Notes: a model not told the origin generated them from the letters alone. DNA of 64,000 nucleotides from Planococcus antarcticus DSM 14505 (GCF_001687565.2 NZ_CP016534.2:434001-498000), one strand, 5' to 3'; positions 17,099 to 26,533 are shown, counted from the first letter of the stretch. Made by a program: numbers and translations.

Positions 17099-17863
17099 TT
17101 AAGCCCTCACTTTCTTCTCGAACAAATAAGACGATAAGAAGTATAGGAAGACCAATAAAAGGGAACTGATCAGAAACTCGCCGATGGGGAGCCTACCAGG
17201 AGTTTCAAACGCACCCATTAAACCACGCGATACATTCGTTAAAAGATCGGACTCTTTTATTGGGATAATCCAGAAATTGGTCACTGTAGCATATAGTTCA
17301 GTAGTTTTGAACCGATCCCACATTTCCAGGCTGAACATAAATAATCCAAAAGTGACGATATAAGAAAAGCCACCAATTTTTGATTTCATTGTATAAAAAA
17401 TTGTTAAATAAAAATAGTAAATAAACGTTATTTGAATAGAGAAAAAAAGGATTCCAGCCGCAAACATGGTGCCAGTTGGGAGCAGGTTTTTCGTTTCAGC
17501 TAAATCGGGTGCAAAGAGTAAAGTAATGAATGTCAAAGCGCTTATCCAAATCAGTGAAATAGCAGTTGCAAAAAGTACTGTTAGCAGCTTGCTGGCATTG
17601 ATTTTATGAATTGATGCACTAGAATGGAAAAATATATCCGGACGATCCATCTCTTTTGTAAATAGAATAGAAAGTAGAACGATCGGAACCAATGTATGCA
17701 ACGCCATAACAGTTCCAGAGAAAACAAGAAGTCCTTCGTAAAATTCCGCTTGAAACAGTGTGGCTGAACCGACTGGGATAATGATATCCAAAAGCAAAGC
17801 CAATAATACATACCCCTTAATGATGGTCCAATCTTTCATAAATAACCCACGTAATTGATTCAT
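17099..17863 (-). CDS. ABC transporter permease, first gene of YtrA-type operon
   Basis: A 254-residue membrane protein with about six helices (near residues 17-35, 47-70, 90-115, 130-155, 160-180, 228-248). No sharp family motif is seen, but its position first in an operon with a GntR regulator and two ABC ATPases makes it a permease subunit. Start ATG 17863 is 10 bases after a GGGAGATGGA-type site on the minus strand. It is unusual that the membrane gene precedes the regulator gene; in Bacillus ytrA comes first. Confidence 0.7.
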   Translation of the reverse strand: MNQLRGLFMKDWTIIKGYVLLALLLDIIIPVGSATLFQAEFYEGLLVFSGTVMALHTLVPIVLLSILFTKEMDRPDIFFHSSASIHKINASKLLTVLFATAISLIWISALTFITLLFAPDLAETKNLLPTGTMFAAGILFFSIQITFIYYFYLTIFYTMKSKIGGFSYIVTFGLFMFSLEMWDRFKTTELYATVTNFWIIPIKESDLLTNVSRGLMGAFETPGRLPIGEFLISSLLLVFLYFLSSYLFEKKVRA

Positions 17864-17882
17864 AATTCCATCTCCCTGTTAT

Positions 17883-17906
17883 ACTGTATTAATTTAATAG
17901 TACACT
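17883..17906 (-). promoter_or_regulatory. putative YtrA-type operator over the operon promoter
   Basis: ACTGTA-N12-TACACT forms an imperfect inverted repeat resembling the AGTGTA...TACACT operator described for YtrA-like regulators. A minus-strand TATAAC (complement of 17878-17883) is a candidate -10, so binding here would block transcription. Confidence 0.45.
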
Positions 17907-18006
17907 AGGGTAGATTGGAAGACAATAGAAATTTACGTATCAATGTCTAACGAAGCCTTTAATCGGGAAGGGAGTTATATACAGTTCTAACGTGGGAGGG
18001 ATTGCA

Positions 18007-18429
18007 ATGAAAAAATTGCAGGACAAAGAGCAGATTTTGATGGCTTATTATGCCCAATATTTCAAAGGGGCATCATTGGAGGATATTAAACAGCTTAATC
18101 AGCAGCTTTCTGAGGGAATCGGTGTAGAGCGTTACGAGACAGCGATGAAGAGATTGAAAGAAGAGGGCTTAATTTTCGGGATGGAAGAAGTGGAAGCGCG
18201 CCAAAAAGAAGATGGAGTAGACAGTCCGATGCCGACCAACGAAGGCATGCTTTATGTCAATAACGCCTTGAACCTTCAGTCGGAGGCCGTGGAAGACCAT
18301 CAATTGGATTACTTGAAGAATAACCTGAAAACCAGCAATTTGAATTTCACCCTTGAGACGGTGGAGACTTATATATACAAAATTATCGAAGAACAGGCAC
18401 AGAAAAAGCCAAACAGAAATTCACCTTGA
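18007..18429 (+). CDS. hypothetical protein, winged-helix-like (YjcQ-like?)
   Basis: A 140-residue soluble protein not recognised with certainty. The N-terminal half (ILMAYYAQYF, RYETAMKRLKEEGLIFG, then TNEGMLYVNNAL) has the pattern of small YjcQ-like winged-helix proteins; the C-terminal half is helical (QLDYLKNNL, TVETYIYKIIEEQAQ). Start ATG 18007 follows GGGAGG. It is monocistronic, with a shared bidirectional terminator behind. DNA binding is possible but not shown. Confidence 0.55.
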   Translation: MKKLQDKEQILMAYYAQYFKGASLEDIKQLNQQLSEGIGVERYETAMKRLKEEGLIFGMEEVEARQKEDGVDSPMPTNEGMLYVNNALNLQSEAVEDHQLDYLKNNLKTSNLNFTLETVETYIYKIIEEQAQKKPNRNSP

Positions 18430-18435
18430 TGGACA

Positions 18436-18473
18436 AAAAGAAGCGACGGCCAAATCGGCTATCGCTTCTTTTT
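18436..18473. terminator. bidirectional terminator
   Basis: AAAAAGAAGCGA ... TCGCTTCTTTTT stem with an inner GGCC/GGCT helix between convergent genes. Confidence 0.85.
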
Positions 18474-18479
18474 GATTTG

Positions 18480-18734
18480 CTACAATTTAAAGATGAAAAA
18501 TACCAGAAAGATGGAGACGATGACAAGTGTGTTGACGGTAAACGACATGCGTTTGCTGACTGGCTGATCGAGAGACGGAAATCGTTCGACAATCCGCATT
18601 GATCCGTAGATAAGGGCAACTAGCAACAGTAAAGTGATGACTATGTTCATGTCATAGATCTGGACATCGATAAACCGGATCAGAACGACCGAAAAAGCTA
18701 GAATTATACCATTCACCAGGTTTTTAAGTTTCAT
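18480..18734 (-). CDS. small membrane protein, 84 aa
   Basis: Three hydrophobic segments (about residues 8-24, 29-45 and 62-82) separated by short loops; no family recognised. Its start overlaps the methyltransferase stop by four bases (ATGA), so the two are translationally coupled on the minus strand. No function is assigned. Confidence 0.6.
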   Translation of the reverse strand: MKLKNLVNGIILAFSVVLIRFIDVQIYDMNIVITLLLLVALIYGSMRIVERFPSLDQPVSKRMSFTVNTLVIVSIFLVFFIFKL

Positions 18735-19888
18735 AAGTACTCCTTCAATTCGTTTTCTAGAAAGGGCTTAGCAGACAGCAGAGCAGTAAATTGACGATAG
18801 CGTTCAAATTGCCCGGCAGCTGGTTTTCGACCCGTTTTATAGGCGCGGATCAAAATGTTTTTAGGGGTATGTTCCATATCGATAAACTCCATCAATTGGG
18901 TTTCATAGCCGACCAGCGACAGCAGTTCCGCACGAACAGAGTCTGTAGCCAGAGCGCTGAAACGCTCTTTGATCAACCCGTGTTGCAGCATGATGCCAAG
19001 TTCCGGCGCCTCAATCTGGCTATTCAATTCATGCTGGCAACAGGGAACGCTTAAAATTACGTTGGCATTCCATTTAACAGCACGTGCCAAAGCCATGTCG
19101 GTCGCTACGTCACAGGCGTGCAAAGTGACGACCATATCGACAGCTGATTCGTCGTTGTAATCGTTGATGTCGCCGACCAAGAATTCAAGTTGCTCGTAGC
19201 GAAGGTCCTGCGCGATTTGCTGGCATTCCTCGATTACTTCTTTTTTCAAATCAAGGCCGGTGACACGGAGGTCCAAGCCTTTTTCAATACGCAAATAATG
19301 GTACAGCGCAAAAGTCAAATAGGATTTTCCGGAACCGAAATCGAGGATACGGACAGTACGGTCCTGCGGCAAATAAGAGAGCGCATCGTCAATAAACTCG
19401 ATAAAGCGGTTGATTTGGCGGAATTTATCGTATTTCTGTTTTTTGACTTTTCCATCCGTATTCTGTACGCCAAGACGCACCAGAAACGGGTATGGAATAC
19501 CATCTTCCAGCAAATACTGCTTTTTGCGGTTATGCGAAAGCTCGACTTTTTTTTCGCCAGTCTGCTGTGCTTTCCAGCTAATTTTAAATTTTTTAGAAAG
19601 CTGGATCTGCACTTGCTCGTCTGTAAATTGGAACAAGGCTTGACGGAAATCTGTGAACAGCGAAGCCAATTTTCTGGCTGCTTCTTCGACCGGCAGATTT
19701 TCGTGCTTCAGAACATACTCATGTTGGTACTCAAATTGAATCAGGTATTTCTTTTTTATTTCAACGGGTTTTAGTTTGATGCGCTTAATATCATTTGATT
19801 TTGACCTCGGTTGGCTGATGGTCGCGGAAATCAGCTGTTGCTGCAATAGGCGTTCTGTAAGTTGGTCTTGCATTGTTTGTAAGTCCAT
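18731..19888 (-). CDS. class I SAM-dependent methyltransferase (Methyltransf_32-like)
   Basis: A 385-residue protein. The SAM-binding motif LDFGSGKSYLTFAL is near residues 194-207, GLDLKKEVIEEC (motif II) near 221-232, and DMVVTLHACDVATD (motif IV) near 262-275, followed by SVPCCQHEL, a cysteine-rich pattern of the Methyltransf_32/METTL25-like group. These are suspected RNA or protein methyltransferases, and the target here is unknown. Start ATG 19888 follows GAAGGGA; a frame extension upstream lacks a ribosome site. First gene of a two-gene unit with the small membrane protein. Confidence 0.75.
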   Translation of the reverse strand: MDLQTMQDQLTERLLQQQLISATISQPRSKSNDIKRIKLKPVEIKKKYLIQFEYQHEYVLKHENLPVEEAARKLASLFTDFRQALFQFTDEQVQIQLSKKFKISWKAQQTGEKKVELSHNRKKQYLLEDGIPYPFLVRLGVQNTDGKVKKQKYDKFRQINRFIEFIDDALSYLPQDRTVRILDFGSGKSYLTFALYHYLRIEKGLDLRVTGLDLKKEVIEECQQIAQDLRYEQLEFLVGDINDYNDESAVDMVVTLHACDVATDMALARAVKWNANVILSVPCCQHELNSQIEAPELGIMLQHGLIKERFSALATDSVRAELLSLVGYETQLMEFIDMEHTPKNILIRAYKTGRKPAAGQFERYRQFTALLSAKPFLENELKEYL

Positions 19889-20002
19889 AATGGGTCCCTT
19901 CCGTAGCATGTAATAGCTATAGTTTATCATGCAGCGCATAAAAAGAGCGAACGCTCCGTTTGTGTGGAAACATCAGCAACTTCCGTTAATTTGGAATTTT
20001 GT

Positions 20003-20033
20003 GATAATATAGAGAGGACTGAAAACGTTTTCA
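20003..20033 (+). promoter_or_regulatory. candidate -10 plus perfect cre (CcpA) site
   Basis: TGAAAACGTTTTCA at 20020-20033 is a perfect palindrome matching the cre consensus TGWAANCGNTNWCA. It sits 12 bases after a GATAAT -10-like box and 16 bases before the start codon, a place where bound CcpA would repress or block transcription in the presence of preferred sugars. Confidence 0.8.
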
Positions 20034-20049
20034 ACTAGGGGGATGGAAA

Positions 20050-21693
20050 ATGGTTATTTTACAGAAAACAGTTGGCCAAGTAGTTAAAGAACAAGCCATG
20101 CATAATCCGGAAACAGAGGCGTATGTTTATCCAGAGCATGGAATTCGAAAAACTTACAAAGAATTTGATGATGAAACAGATCGCCTGGCAAAGGCATTTA
20201 TCGGAATTGGCATTGAAAAAGGGGAACATGTGGCCATTTGGTCAGACAATAAACGTGAATGGCTGTTGAGCCAATTCGCTACCGGCAAAATGGGTGGTGT
20301 ACTGGTGACGGTCAACACGAGCTATCAGTCGAGTGAACTTGAGTATTTATTGGAGCAGTCGGACGCGACGACTTTGATATTGGGAGAAGAATTTAAAGGG
20401 ACGAACTACATAGACATTCTCAACACAGTTTGTCCGGAGTTGGCAACAGCAGAAAAAGGACAAATTAAAAGTGCCAAGTTGCCTCATTTTAAGCGAGTTA
20501 TTGTCATGAGCAATAATAGCTATCCGGGAATCTATACATGGACAGAGTTTGAGGATTTTGCTGAAAAAGTCAGTGACTTTGAGTTTGAGGAACGCTTCCA
20601 TTCGATGCAGCCAGACGATGTCATCAATATTCAGTACACGTCGGGCACAACTGGATTTCCAAAAGGAGTCATGCTGACACATCTCAACGTTGTCAATAAT
20701 GGCAATTTGGTTGGAGACACGATGAGCCTGACGGAAAAAGATCGGCTCTGTATTCCCGTGCCGTTTTTCCACTGCTTTGGCTGTGTCCTCGGAACGATGG
20801 CGGCAGTGACACATTCTACAACGATGATTATCGCGGAGCAGTTTGAGCCAAAACGTGTGCTGCAGATGGTACAGGACGAAAAATGCACAGGGCTTCACGG
20901 GGTGCCTACGATGTTTATCGCAGAGTTAAACCATCCCGAATTCTCGTCATTCGATACTTCGACACTGCGGACTGGCATCATGGCAGGGTCGTCTTGTCCG
21001 ATTGAAGTGATGAAAAAAGTCATCACTGACATGGGCGCATCGGACATTACCATCGCTTATGGGCAAACAGAATCATCACCGGTCATTACACAGACTCGAG
21101 CTGATGACGATATTGAAAAGCGTGTGTCAACAGTCGGTAAACCTCATACCGAGGTGGAAGTGAAAATCATCGACCCGGCAACAGGAGAAGTAGTAGAAAT
21201 CGGAATTCCTGGAGAACTTTGTACTAGAGGATACCATGTCATGAAAGGCTATTATAAAAATGAAGAAGCAACAAAAACTGCTGTTGATCGGGAAGGTTGG
21301 CTTCATACTGGCGATATTGCGGTGCAAGACGAAGAAGACTACATCGCGATCACTGGCCGCATAAAGGATATGGTGATTCGTGGAGGAGAGAATATTTATC
21401 CGCGTGAAATTGAAGAATTTCTTTACCAGCACCCTTCTATCCAAGACGTTCAGGTAGTCGGTGTGCCTGATCCGAAATACGGAGAAGAACTGATGGCTTG
21501 GGTTATTTTAAAAAAGGGCGAACAGCTGAGTGTAGAAGAGTTGAAAGCTTATTGCAAAGGAAAAATTTCCCGCCATAAAATCCCACGCTATATCGAGTTC
21601 ACAAAAGAATATCCGATGACGGCTTCGGGGAAAATACAGAAATTTAAGCTGCGTGAATTATCCGTTGAGCATAGTCAGCAAACGGAAGTCTAA
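20050..21693 (+). CDS. acyl-CoA synthetase / AMP-dependent ligase (medium/long-chain type)
   Basis: A 547-residue member of the ANL superfamily, activating a fatty acid to acyl-AMP and then acyl-CoA. Core motifs: P-loop YTSGTTGFPKG (about 196-206), YGQTESSP (about 337-344), the hinge/TGD region WLHTGDIA (about 417-424), the GRIKDMVIRGGENIYPREIEE segment (437-457) and catalytic lysine in TASGKIQKFKLRE near 528. It resembles Bacillus YngI and short/medium-chain FadD proteins. It is monocistronic, controlled by a cre site directly upstream, which fits catabolite repression of fatty-acid use. Start ATG 20050 follows AGGGGGAT. Confidence 0.88.
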   Translation: MVILQKTVGQVVKEQAMHNPETEAYVYPEHGIRKTYKEFDDETDRLAKAFIGIGIEKGEHVAIWSDNKREWLLSQFATGKMGGVLVTVNTSYQSSELEYLLEQSDATTLILGEEFKGTNYIDILNTVCPELATAEKGQIKSAKLPHFKRVIVMSNNSYPGIYTWTEFEDFAEKVSDFEFEERFHSMQPDDVINIQYTSGTTGFPKGVMLTHLNVVNNGNLVGDTMSLTEKDRLCIPVPFFHCFGCVLGTMAAVTHSTTMIIAEQFEPKRVLQMVQDEKCTGLHGVPTMFIAELNHPEFSSFDTSTLRTGIMAGSSCPIEVMKKVITDMGASDITIAYGQTESSPVITQTRADDDIEKRVSTVGKPHTEVEVKIIDPATGEVVEIGIPGELCTRGYHVMKGYYKNEEATKTAVDREGWLHTGDIAVQDEEDYIAITGRIKDMVIRGGENIYPREIEEFLYQHPSIQDVQVVGVPDPKYGEELMAWVILKKGEQLSVEELKAYCKGKISRHKIPRYIEFTKEYPMTASGKIQKFKLRELSVEHSQQTEV

Positions 21694-21713
21694 AGGTATA
21701 GAGTGGTGTAGGT

Positions 21714-21743
21714 AGAAAGCGTCTTTCCAGACGCTTTTTTTAT
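21714..21743 (+). terminator. Rho-independent terminator
   Basis: AAAGCGTC / GACGCTTT stem with a TTTCCA loop followed by T residues, 22 bases after the acyl-CoA ligase stop. Confidence 0.88.
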
Positions 21744-21914
21744 TTGGATATAGAAGAAATACTCACTAATTATCCAGTTAGTTTACGCTTTTACAACTAG
21801 GGGGACATAAGTAAAAAGAAGAATTATCTTGAACATACGATGTCTGCTGTTTCTGAGCGGAAATACTGAAGGAGTTGTCACTCAGCATTCATATCAAAAG
21901 GAGGAAGCGTGTAG

Positions 21915-22646
21915 ATGATTTGGCTGAGCTTTATCTTTGCGGTTGGATTTGTAGGAATCCACCTTTTTTCAAAACGTTTAAAGCTGCTGAAAGTTTTGCC
22001 ACGTAGCCGATTCCTTTCCATCGCAGGCGGAATATCAGTTGCTTATGTTTTTATGCATCTATTGCCCGAATTGGGTGTCTTTCAGAAGGAATTACAAGGG
22101 AAGCTTGAAAATGGCGGTCTGCAGTTTTTGGAAAACCACATATACCTGATTGCCATGGCTGGTCTGGTCATCTTCTATGCTTTAGAACACTCAGTTAAAA
22201 CTTCGAAAAGAAAAAACAAACAATCAGGAAATCCACAAGCTACATCCGGTATTTTCTGGGTTCATATCATCTCCTTCGCATTGTATAACGGTGTCATCAG
22301 CTATCTCCTTGTCAGAGAAGAGTATGAAGATGTTTGGGGAATGTTGTTGTTCTTCATCGCGATGGGCGTTCATTTTATGACGAACGACAAAGGGTTGCGT
22401 GCCACTCATCAAGAAGAATACGATCGATACGGTAGATGGCTGCTGGCCTTTTCTATCCTAATCGGCTGGGGAATCGGAGCTTTTGCAGATGTTCATGAAT
22501 GGATTATTTCGGTACTTACGGCCTTTCTCGCAGGGGGTGTCATCTTGAACGTCCTAAAAGAAGAATTACCAGAAGAAAGAGAAAGTAGTTTGTTGGCTTT
22601 TTGTCTTGGATTAACATCTTATTCCATCTTATTGTTACTTTTGTGA
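21915..22646 (+). CDS. ZIP-like membrane protein
   Basis: A 243-residue protein with about seven or eight helices. The segments ISVAYVFMHLLPEL (near 42-55) and FLAGGVILNVLKEELPEE (near 205-222) resemble helices IV-V and VIII of ZIP metal transporters, including the H..PE and E-E-P patterns, though the canonical HNxPEG motifs are absent. A metal-transport role is possible but unproven. Start ATG 21915 follows AGGAGG. It stands alone between a terminator and a promoter. Confidence 0.6.
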   Translation: MIWLSFIFAVGFVGIHLFSKRLKLLKVLPRSRFLSIAGGISVAYVFMHLLPELGVFQKELQGKLENGGLQFLENHIYLIAMAGLVIFYALEHSVKTSKRKNKQSGNPQATSGIFWVHIISFALYNGVISYLLVREEYEDVWGMLLFFIAMGVHFMTNDKGLRATHQEEYDRYGRWLLAFSILIGWGIGAFADVHEWIISVLTAFLAGGVILNVLKEELPEERESSLLAFCLGLTSYSILLLLL

Positions 22647-22757
22647 AATAAAAATTTATTTTAATGGTAAAAAAATAAATCTTTTGGTATAATAGACTTA
22701 TTATAATAGGTAATAAAGCATGGTGTCTAAAACGGCTTACCTAAGAGGGTGTTTGCA

Positions 22758-22928
22758 GTGATTACAGAAGAAGAGTTAGCCATTTTCGAATACGAACTGG
22801 TCAAGCTTACGGCCGAATACCGAGAATGTGTTGATCAATCCTTGAAACTGAAAATACACGAAGATATGGTTTGGTTAAAAACGGCCATTTTTTCAACAAG
22901 CTCTTATGAACAAACAATTGAAAGTTAA
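22758..22928 (+). CDS. small hypothetical protein, 56 aa
   Basis: A 56-residue helical, acidic protein (starts ITEEELAIFEYELVKL) beginning with GTG, eight bases after AGAGGGTG. A TGGTATAAT extended -10 element (22685-22693) precedes it and a clear terminator follows, which together support it as a real monocistronic gene. No family is recognised and no membrane segment is present. Confidence 0.55.
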   Translation: MITEEELAIFEYELVKLTAEYRECVDQSLKLKIHEDMVWLKTAIFSTSSYEQTIES

Positions 22929-22935
22929 CCATTCC

Positions 22936-22967
22936 AACCCTGCAGGCATTTGGCCCGCAGGGTTTTG
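22936..22967 (+). terminator. Rho-independent terminator
   Basis: AACCCTGC / GCAGGGTT stem with an inner GG/CC pair, followed by TTTGTGT. Confidence 0.8.
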
Positions 22968-22989
22968 TGTGTGCAGATAACGACGGAAC

Positions 22990-23010
22990 TTGTGAACACA
23001 GTTGTAACAA
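22990..23010. promoter_or_regulatory. possible Rex-like site upstream of cydDC
   Basis: TTGTGAACACAGTTGTAACAA contains one good half (TTGTGAA) and a poor second half compared with the Rex consensus TTGTGAA-N4-TTCACAA. A TATAAT -10 at 23070-23075 follows. Rex control of cyd genes is common in Gram-positives, but this match is weak. Confidence 0.25.
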
Positions 23011-23105
23011 AGCCTTTGATAAATACAGCTCTCATGGGCACCTGACGAGGGTTTCAGCATAAAATGCTCTATAATAGAAGGAGGTAAAGCGAAGGAGAGA
23101 ATGGC

Positions 23106-24830
23106 ATGAATGAGTTAAAACAGCTTGCATTCCAGCGGAAAAACAAAATGGCCTTCCTGGCAGTGGCATCGCTATTAAAAGGGATTGCGACAATCGGGCA
23201 AGCCTTATTTTTCGTGTTCATTGCAAATCGTGTTTTTCTTCAGGATGCGGCATTCGAAAGCTTAATGCCGTTGTTTGGCGGTTTGTTCGCAGCCATCCTA
23301 CTACGTGTAGGAGCCGGTTATGCAATTGGTAGAGCGGGTGTCAACCTCGCTGCTGATGTAAAGAGTGAGTTCCGAACTACTTTGATAAAATCTTATGCTG
23401 AAAATCCATTATTGTCTGCGGCTCAAGGCCAGTCCGGTCAAAAAGTCAGCCTGCTGATGGATGCAGTGGATGAAGTAGATGGGTTTTTTAGTAAATACAT
23501 TCCACAAATGATCCAAACTTATATCATTCCGCTGCTGCTGTTGGGCGTTATTTTCACTCAAAACTGGACAACTGGTGTCATCATCTTGATTACTGCACCA
23601 TTTATCCCGGTTTTTATGGCGATGGTCGGAAAAGGAACAAAGAAAAAAGCGGACGAAAAAATGGAGCAACTTAACCGATTTTCTGGAACTTTTTTGGACA
23701 TTCTTCAAGGGCTATCGACGCTCAAATTATTTGGTCAGGCTGAAAAACAGCAGAGGGCCATTCGTAAAAGCAGCTTAAGCTTCCGTGATTCAACGATGGA
23801 AGTGTTGAAATCAGCGTTTTTATCATCTTTGATGTTAGAGTACATTTCTATGTTGAGCATCGGTATTATCGCGCTTGAAATTGGTTTGCGCCTAGTCGTA
23901 TTTGACAGCATTAGCTTTTTTACAGCATTTTTTATTTTGATTTTAGTACCAGATTTCTTCAATCTACTTAAGGATTTCGGCAGTGCCTTTCACACTGCGC
24001 GTGGCAGTGTGTCGGCAGCCAATCAATTAGGTGCTGAGCTCAAGAAAAATCACTCGTCATTGACTTGGGGCAATGAATCCCTTGCATCTGAACCTATGCA
24101 CATCTCCTTAGAGGATTTGTCTTTTCAATATGGAGAGGGATTTGCGCTAGCACAGTTTAATGGAGAAATCCCCCCTTATAGCCAAGTGGCGATTGTCGGA
24201 AAAAGTGGTTCCGGTAAAACGACGTTTATGCATCTGTTGGCGGGACTTCTGCCACAAAATACGGGGCGTTTGATGATCAACGGAGTTCCGCGGGAGACCA
24301 TCAGCGAAAAGTCCTGGTTTGACCAATTAAGCTATATATCACAAAATCCGTACCTTTTTGCCGGTACTATCCGTGAAAATATGGAGATTGGGGCCAATCG
24401 GCCAGTCAGCGATGAAGAAGTACTGGCAGCTGCCGAAAAGGCGGGAATTGCAGAAATGGTGTTAACACTTGAACAAGGCTTTGAGACACCGATAGGCGAG
24501 GCGGGCCGCGGATTATCAGGCGGAGAAAAGCAACGGATTGCGCTGGCTCGTGCTTTTTTAAAGAAACCATCATTGATTTTATTTGATGAACCGACAACGG
24601 GCCTCGATTTGCGGACTGAAAAAATCCTCCAGAACTCGCTTCGTGAGCTGCAAAAAACGTCAACGGTTATCACGGTGGCTCACCGCCTTCATACCATTAG
24701 AAGAGCAGATACCATTTTCTTCCTAGAAAACGGGAAACTTGAAGCCGCTGGAAGCCACGATGTACTGCTGCAAAATTACGGTCCTTACAAAGAAATGCTA
24801 GCAGCACAGCAGGGAGGCGGCGTGCGATGA
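23106..24830 (+). CDS. cydD: thiol reductant ABC exporter subunit CydD
   Basis: A 574-residue half-transporter: six helices in the first ~310 residues, then an ABC ATPase domain with Walker A GKSGSGKTT (about 364-372), signature GLSGGEKQRIALARA (about 469-483) and Walker B LILFDEPTTGLD (about 489-500). With CydC it forms the heterodimer that exports cysteine/glutathione or handles heme and is needed for assembly of cytochrome bd oxidase. It is first of a two-gene unit with a four-base overlap. cydAB are not in this window. Start ATG 23106 follows AAGGAGAGA. Confidence 0.9.
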   Translation: MNELKQLAFQRKNKMAFLAVASLLKGIATIGQALFFVFIANRVFLQDAAFESLMPLFGGLFAAILLRVGAGYAIGRAGVNLAADVKSEFRTTLIKSYAENPLLSAAQGQSGQKVSLLMDAVDEVDGFFSKYIPQMIQTYIIPLLLLGVIFTQNWTTGVIILITAPFIPVFMAMVGKGTKKKADEKMEQLNRFSGTFLDILQGLSTLKLFGQAEKQQRAIRKSSLSFRDSTMEVLKSAFLSSLMLEYISMLSIGIIALEIGLRLVVFDSISFFTAFFILILVPDFFNLLKDFGSAFHTARGSVSAANQLGAELKKNHSSLTWGNESLASEPMHISLEDLSFQYGEGFALAQFNGEIPPYSQVAIVGKSGSGKTTFMHLLAGLLPQNTGRLMINGVPRETISEKSWFDQLSYISQNPYLFAGTIRENMEIGANRPVSDEEVLAAAEKAGIAEMVLTLEQGFETPIGEAGRGLSGGEKQRIALARAFLKKPSLILFDEPTTGLDLRTEKILQNSLRELQKTSTVITVAHRLHTIRRADTIFFLENGKLEAAGSHDVLLQNYGPYKEMLAAQQGGGVR

Positions 24831-26533
24831 ATGAATTAAAGCATGTTTTAAAGTTGACGCTGATTGAGAAGAAGGATGTCTCAATTGCCATTTTCTTTGG
24901 ATTTATAGCAGGTGTAGCTGGAGTCGCATTAATGGGTTCAAGTGGCTATTTAATTTCCAAAGCGGCGTTGACTTCTCAAATGACGACACTTGTTGTCATG
25001 GCAGCCTGCCTGAAATTATTTGGTTTTGTTTCGGCATTGAGCCGTTATGGAGAGCGTTTGTATTCTCACCGGGCAACGTTTACTATGCTCAGCCATTTGA
25101 GAGTGTCATTTTTTGAGCGTCTAGCACCACTTGCTCCTGGAATCTTCGGCAAGTACCGGAGTGGGGACTTGTTGGCCCGAATCGTGGGGGATGTAGAAAG
25201 CCTACAGAATTTCTTGCTACGGGTTTTTTATCCACCAGTTGTATTAGGGATCGTCTTTTTAAGCACCATTTTCTTCAGCTCATTTTTCTCTATGGGAATT
25301 GCTGCTGTTATGTTCATCGGTATGCTGCTGACGGTTGTGGCAGTTCCAGCAATTTTTTCCATCAGAAAACGACGGACAGATGGACAAGGTAGAGCTAAGC
25401 GAGGAAGTTTGGCTATTGAAGCCACAGAATTTCTTTATGGGTTTAGGGATTTGAAAATTCACCAGCAGCTCAGCGTCAAAGAACAGCAGCTGACAACTGA
25501 TGCAGCTCAATATAATGAAGGACAGCGAAAAGAAGGGCTAGAGGAAAATTTAGCCCAGTCTATCAATTCATTTGTAGCATTGCTAGTGTCGTTTTTTGTG
25601 CTGGGTGTCGGAGCTTATTTTGTCGCAGCGGGTGAATTAAATGGCTTGTATCTAGCCATGCTCGTTATGATTTCTATCGCTGCCTTTGAAAATGTGGCGC
25701 CAATGGCTGCCTTTCCAGCATATTTCGAAGAAAGTCGAAAAGCCGCAGTGCGGTTAGAGGAGATTGTCACAGAGCCGGTCGCGCCACGAGGAACAGAGCA
25801 GCTTGCAGACGGACCACTTGATATCAAGCTCACAGGAGCATCTTTCAGCTATCCGGGAGAAAAGAGTTTGGCAGTTGATAATGTTTCCATCCATTTAAAG
25901 CCGGGCACGAAGACCGCGATTGTCGGACCGAGTGGTTCAGGAAAGTCGACACTTATGCAATTGCTGTTAAATGTCTTTCCTCTTGATCAAGGGCAACTGT
26001 TAATTGGTGGAAATCCTATCGGAACACTTGATCAGGAAGCCACCTGGCAGAAAATGAATGTAGTGCTACAGGAAAATCATTTCTTCTATGGTACGATACG
26101 CAGCAACCTAATGATTGCGGACGCAGCGGCAAGCGATGAACAGCTGCAAAAGGCATTAGCCAAAGTTCAGCTGGAATTGTTTCCGTTGACCATGACTGTA
26201 GAAGAAAAAGGACAGAATCTGTCAGGAGGCCAAAAGCAGCGGTTGGCAATCGCGCGAGCTCTCTTGAAAGCAAAATCGCTATGGCTTCTCGATGAACCGG
26301 TTTCTTCAGTCGACAACCTGACTGGTCAAGCTATTTACCAAGAGCTTTTCCGACAAGGTAAGGGAGATCTATTTGTCATAATCAGCCATGACTTGGCTGG
26401 TCTTGAAAAAATGGATCAGATAGTCGTTATGGAAAATGGTCAGATTGTAGAAAGCGGATCCTACAAAGAACTGATGGAAAGAAAGTCCTATTTCTATCAA
26501 TTAAAACAAATCGAAAACAGCGTATTCGCCTAG
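24827..26533 (+). CDS. cydC: thiol reductant ABC exporter subunit CydC
   Basis: A 568-residue partner of CydD, again with a six-helix domain and an ABC ATPase: Walker A GPSGSGKST (about 367-375), signature NLSGGQKQRLAIARA (near 464-478), Walker B WLLDEPVSSVD. It starts within the cydD stop (ATGA), so the pair is translationally coupled. The stop codon TAG overlaps the first base of a 123-bp repeat array. No terminator comes before the repeat; one follows it at 26806. Confidence 0.9.
   Translation: MNELKHVLKLTLIEKKDVSIAIFFGFIAGVAGVALMGSSGYLISKAALTSQMTTLVVMAACLKLFGFVSALSRYGERLYSHRATFTMLSHLRVSFFERLAPLAPGIFGKYRSGDLLARIVGDVESLQNFLLRVFYPPVVLGIVFLSTIFFSSFFSMGIAAVMFIGMLLTVVAVPAIFSIRKRRTDGQGRAKRGSLAIEATEFLYGFRDLKIHQQLSVKEQQLTTDAAQYNEGQRKEGLEENLAQSINSFVALLVSFFVLGVGAYFVAAGELNGLYLAMLVMISIAAFENVAPMAAFPAYFEESRKAAVRLEEIVTEPVAPRGTEQLADGPLDIKLTGASFSYPGEKSLAVDNVSIHLKPGTKTAIVGPSGSGKSTLMQLLLNVFPLDQGQLLIGGNPIGTLDQEATWQKMNVVLQENHFFYGTIRSNLMIADAAASDEQLQKALAKVQLELFPLTMTVEEKGQNLSGGQKQRLAIARALLKAKSLWLLDEPVSSVDNLTGQAIYQELFRQGKGDLFVIISHDLAGLEKMDQIVVMENGQIVESGSYKELMERKSYFYQLKQIENSVFA

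Noticed and set aside
22990..23010. Confident Rex operator before cydDC
   Set aside because: Only one half-site matches well; kept as a low-confidence feature rather than a finding.
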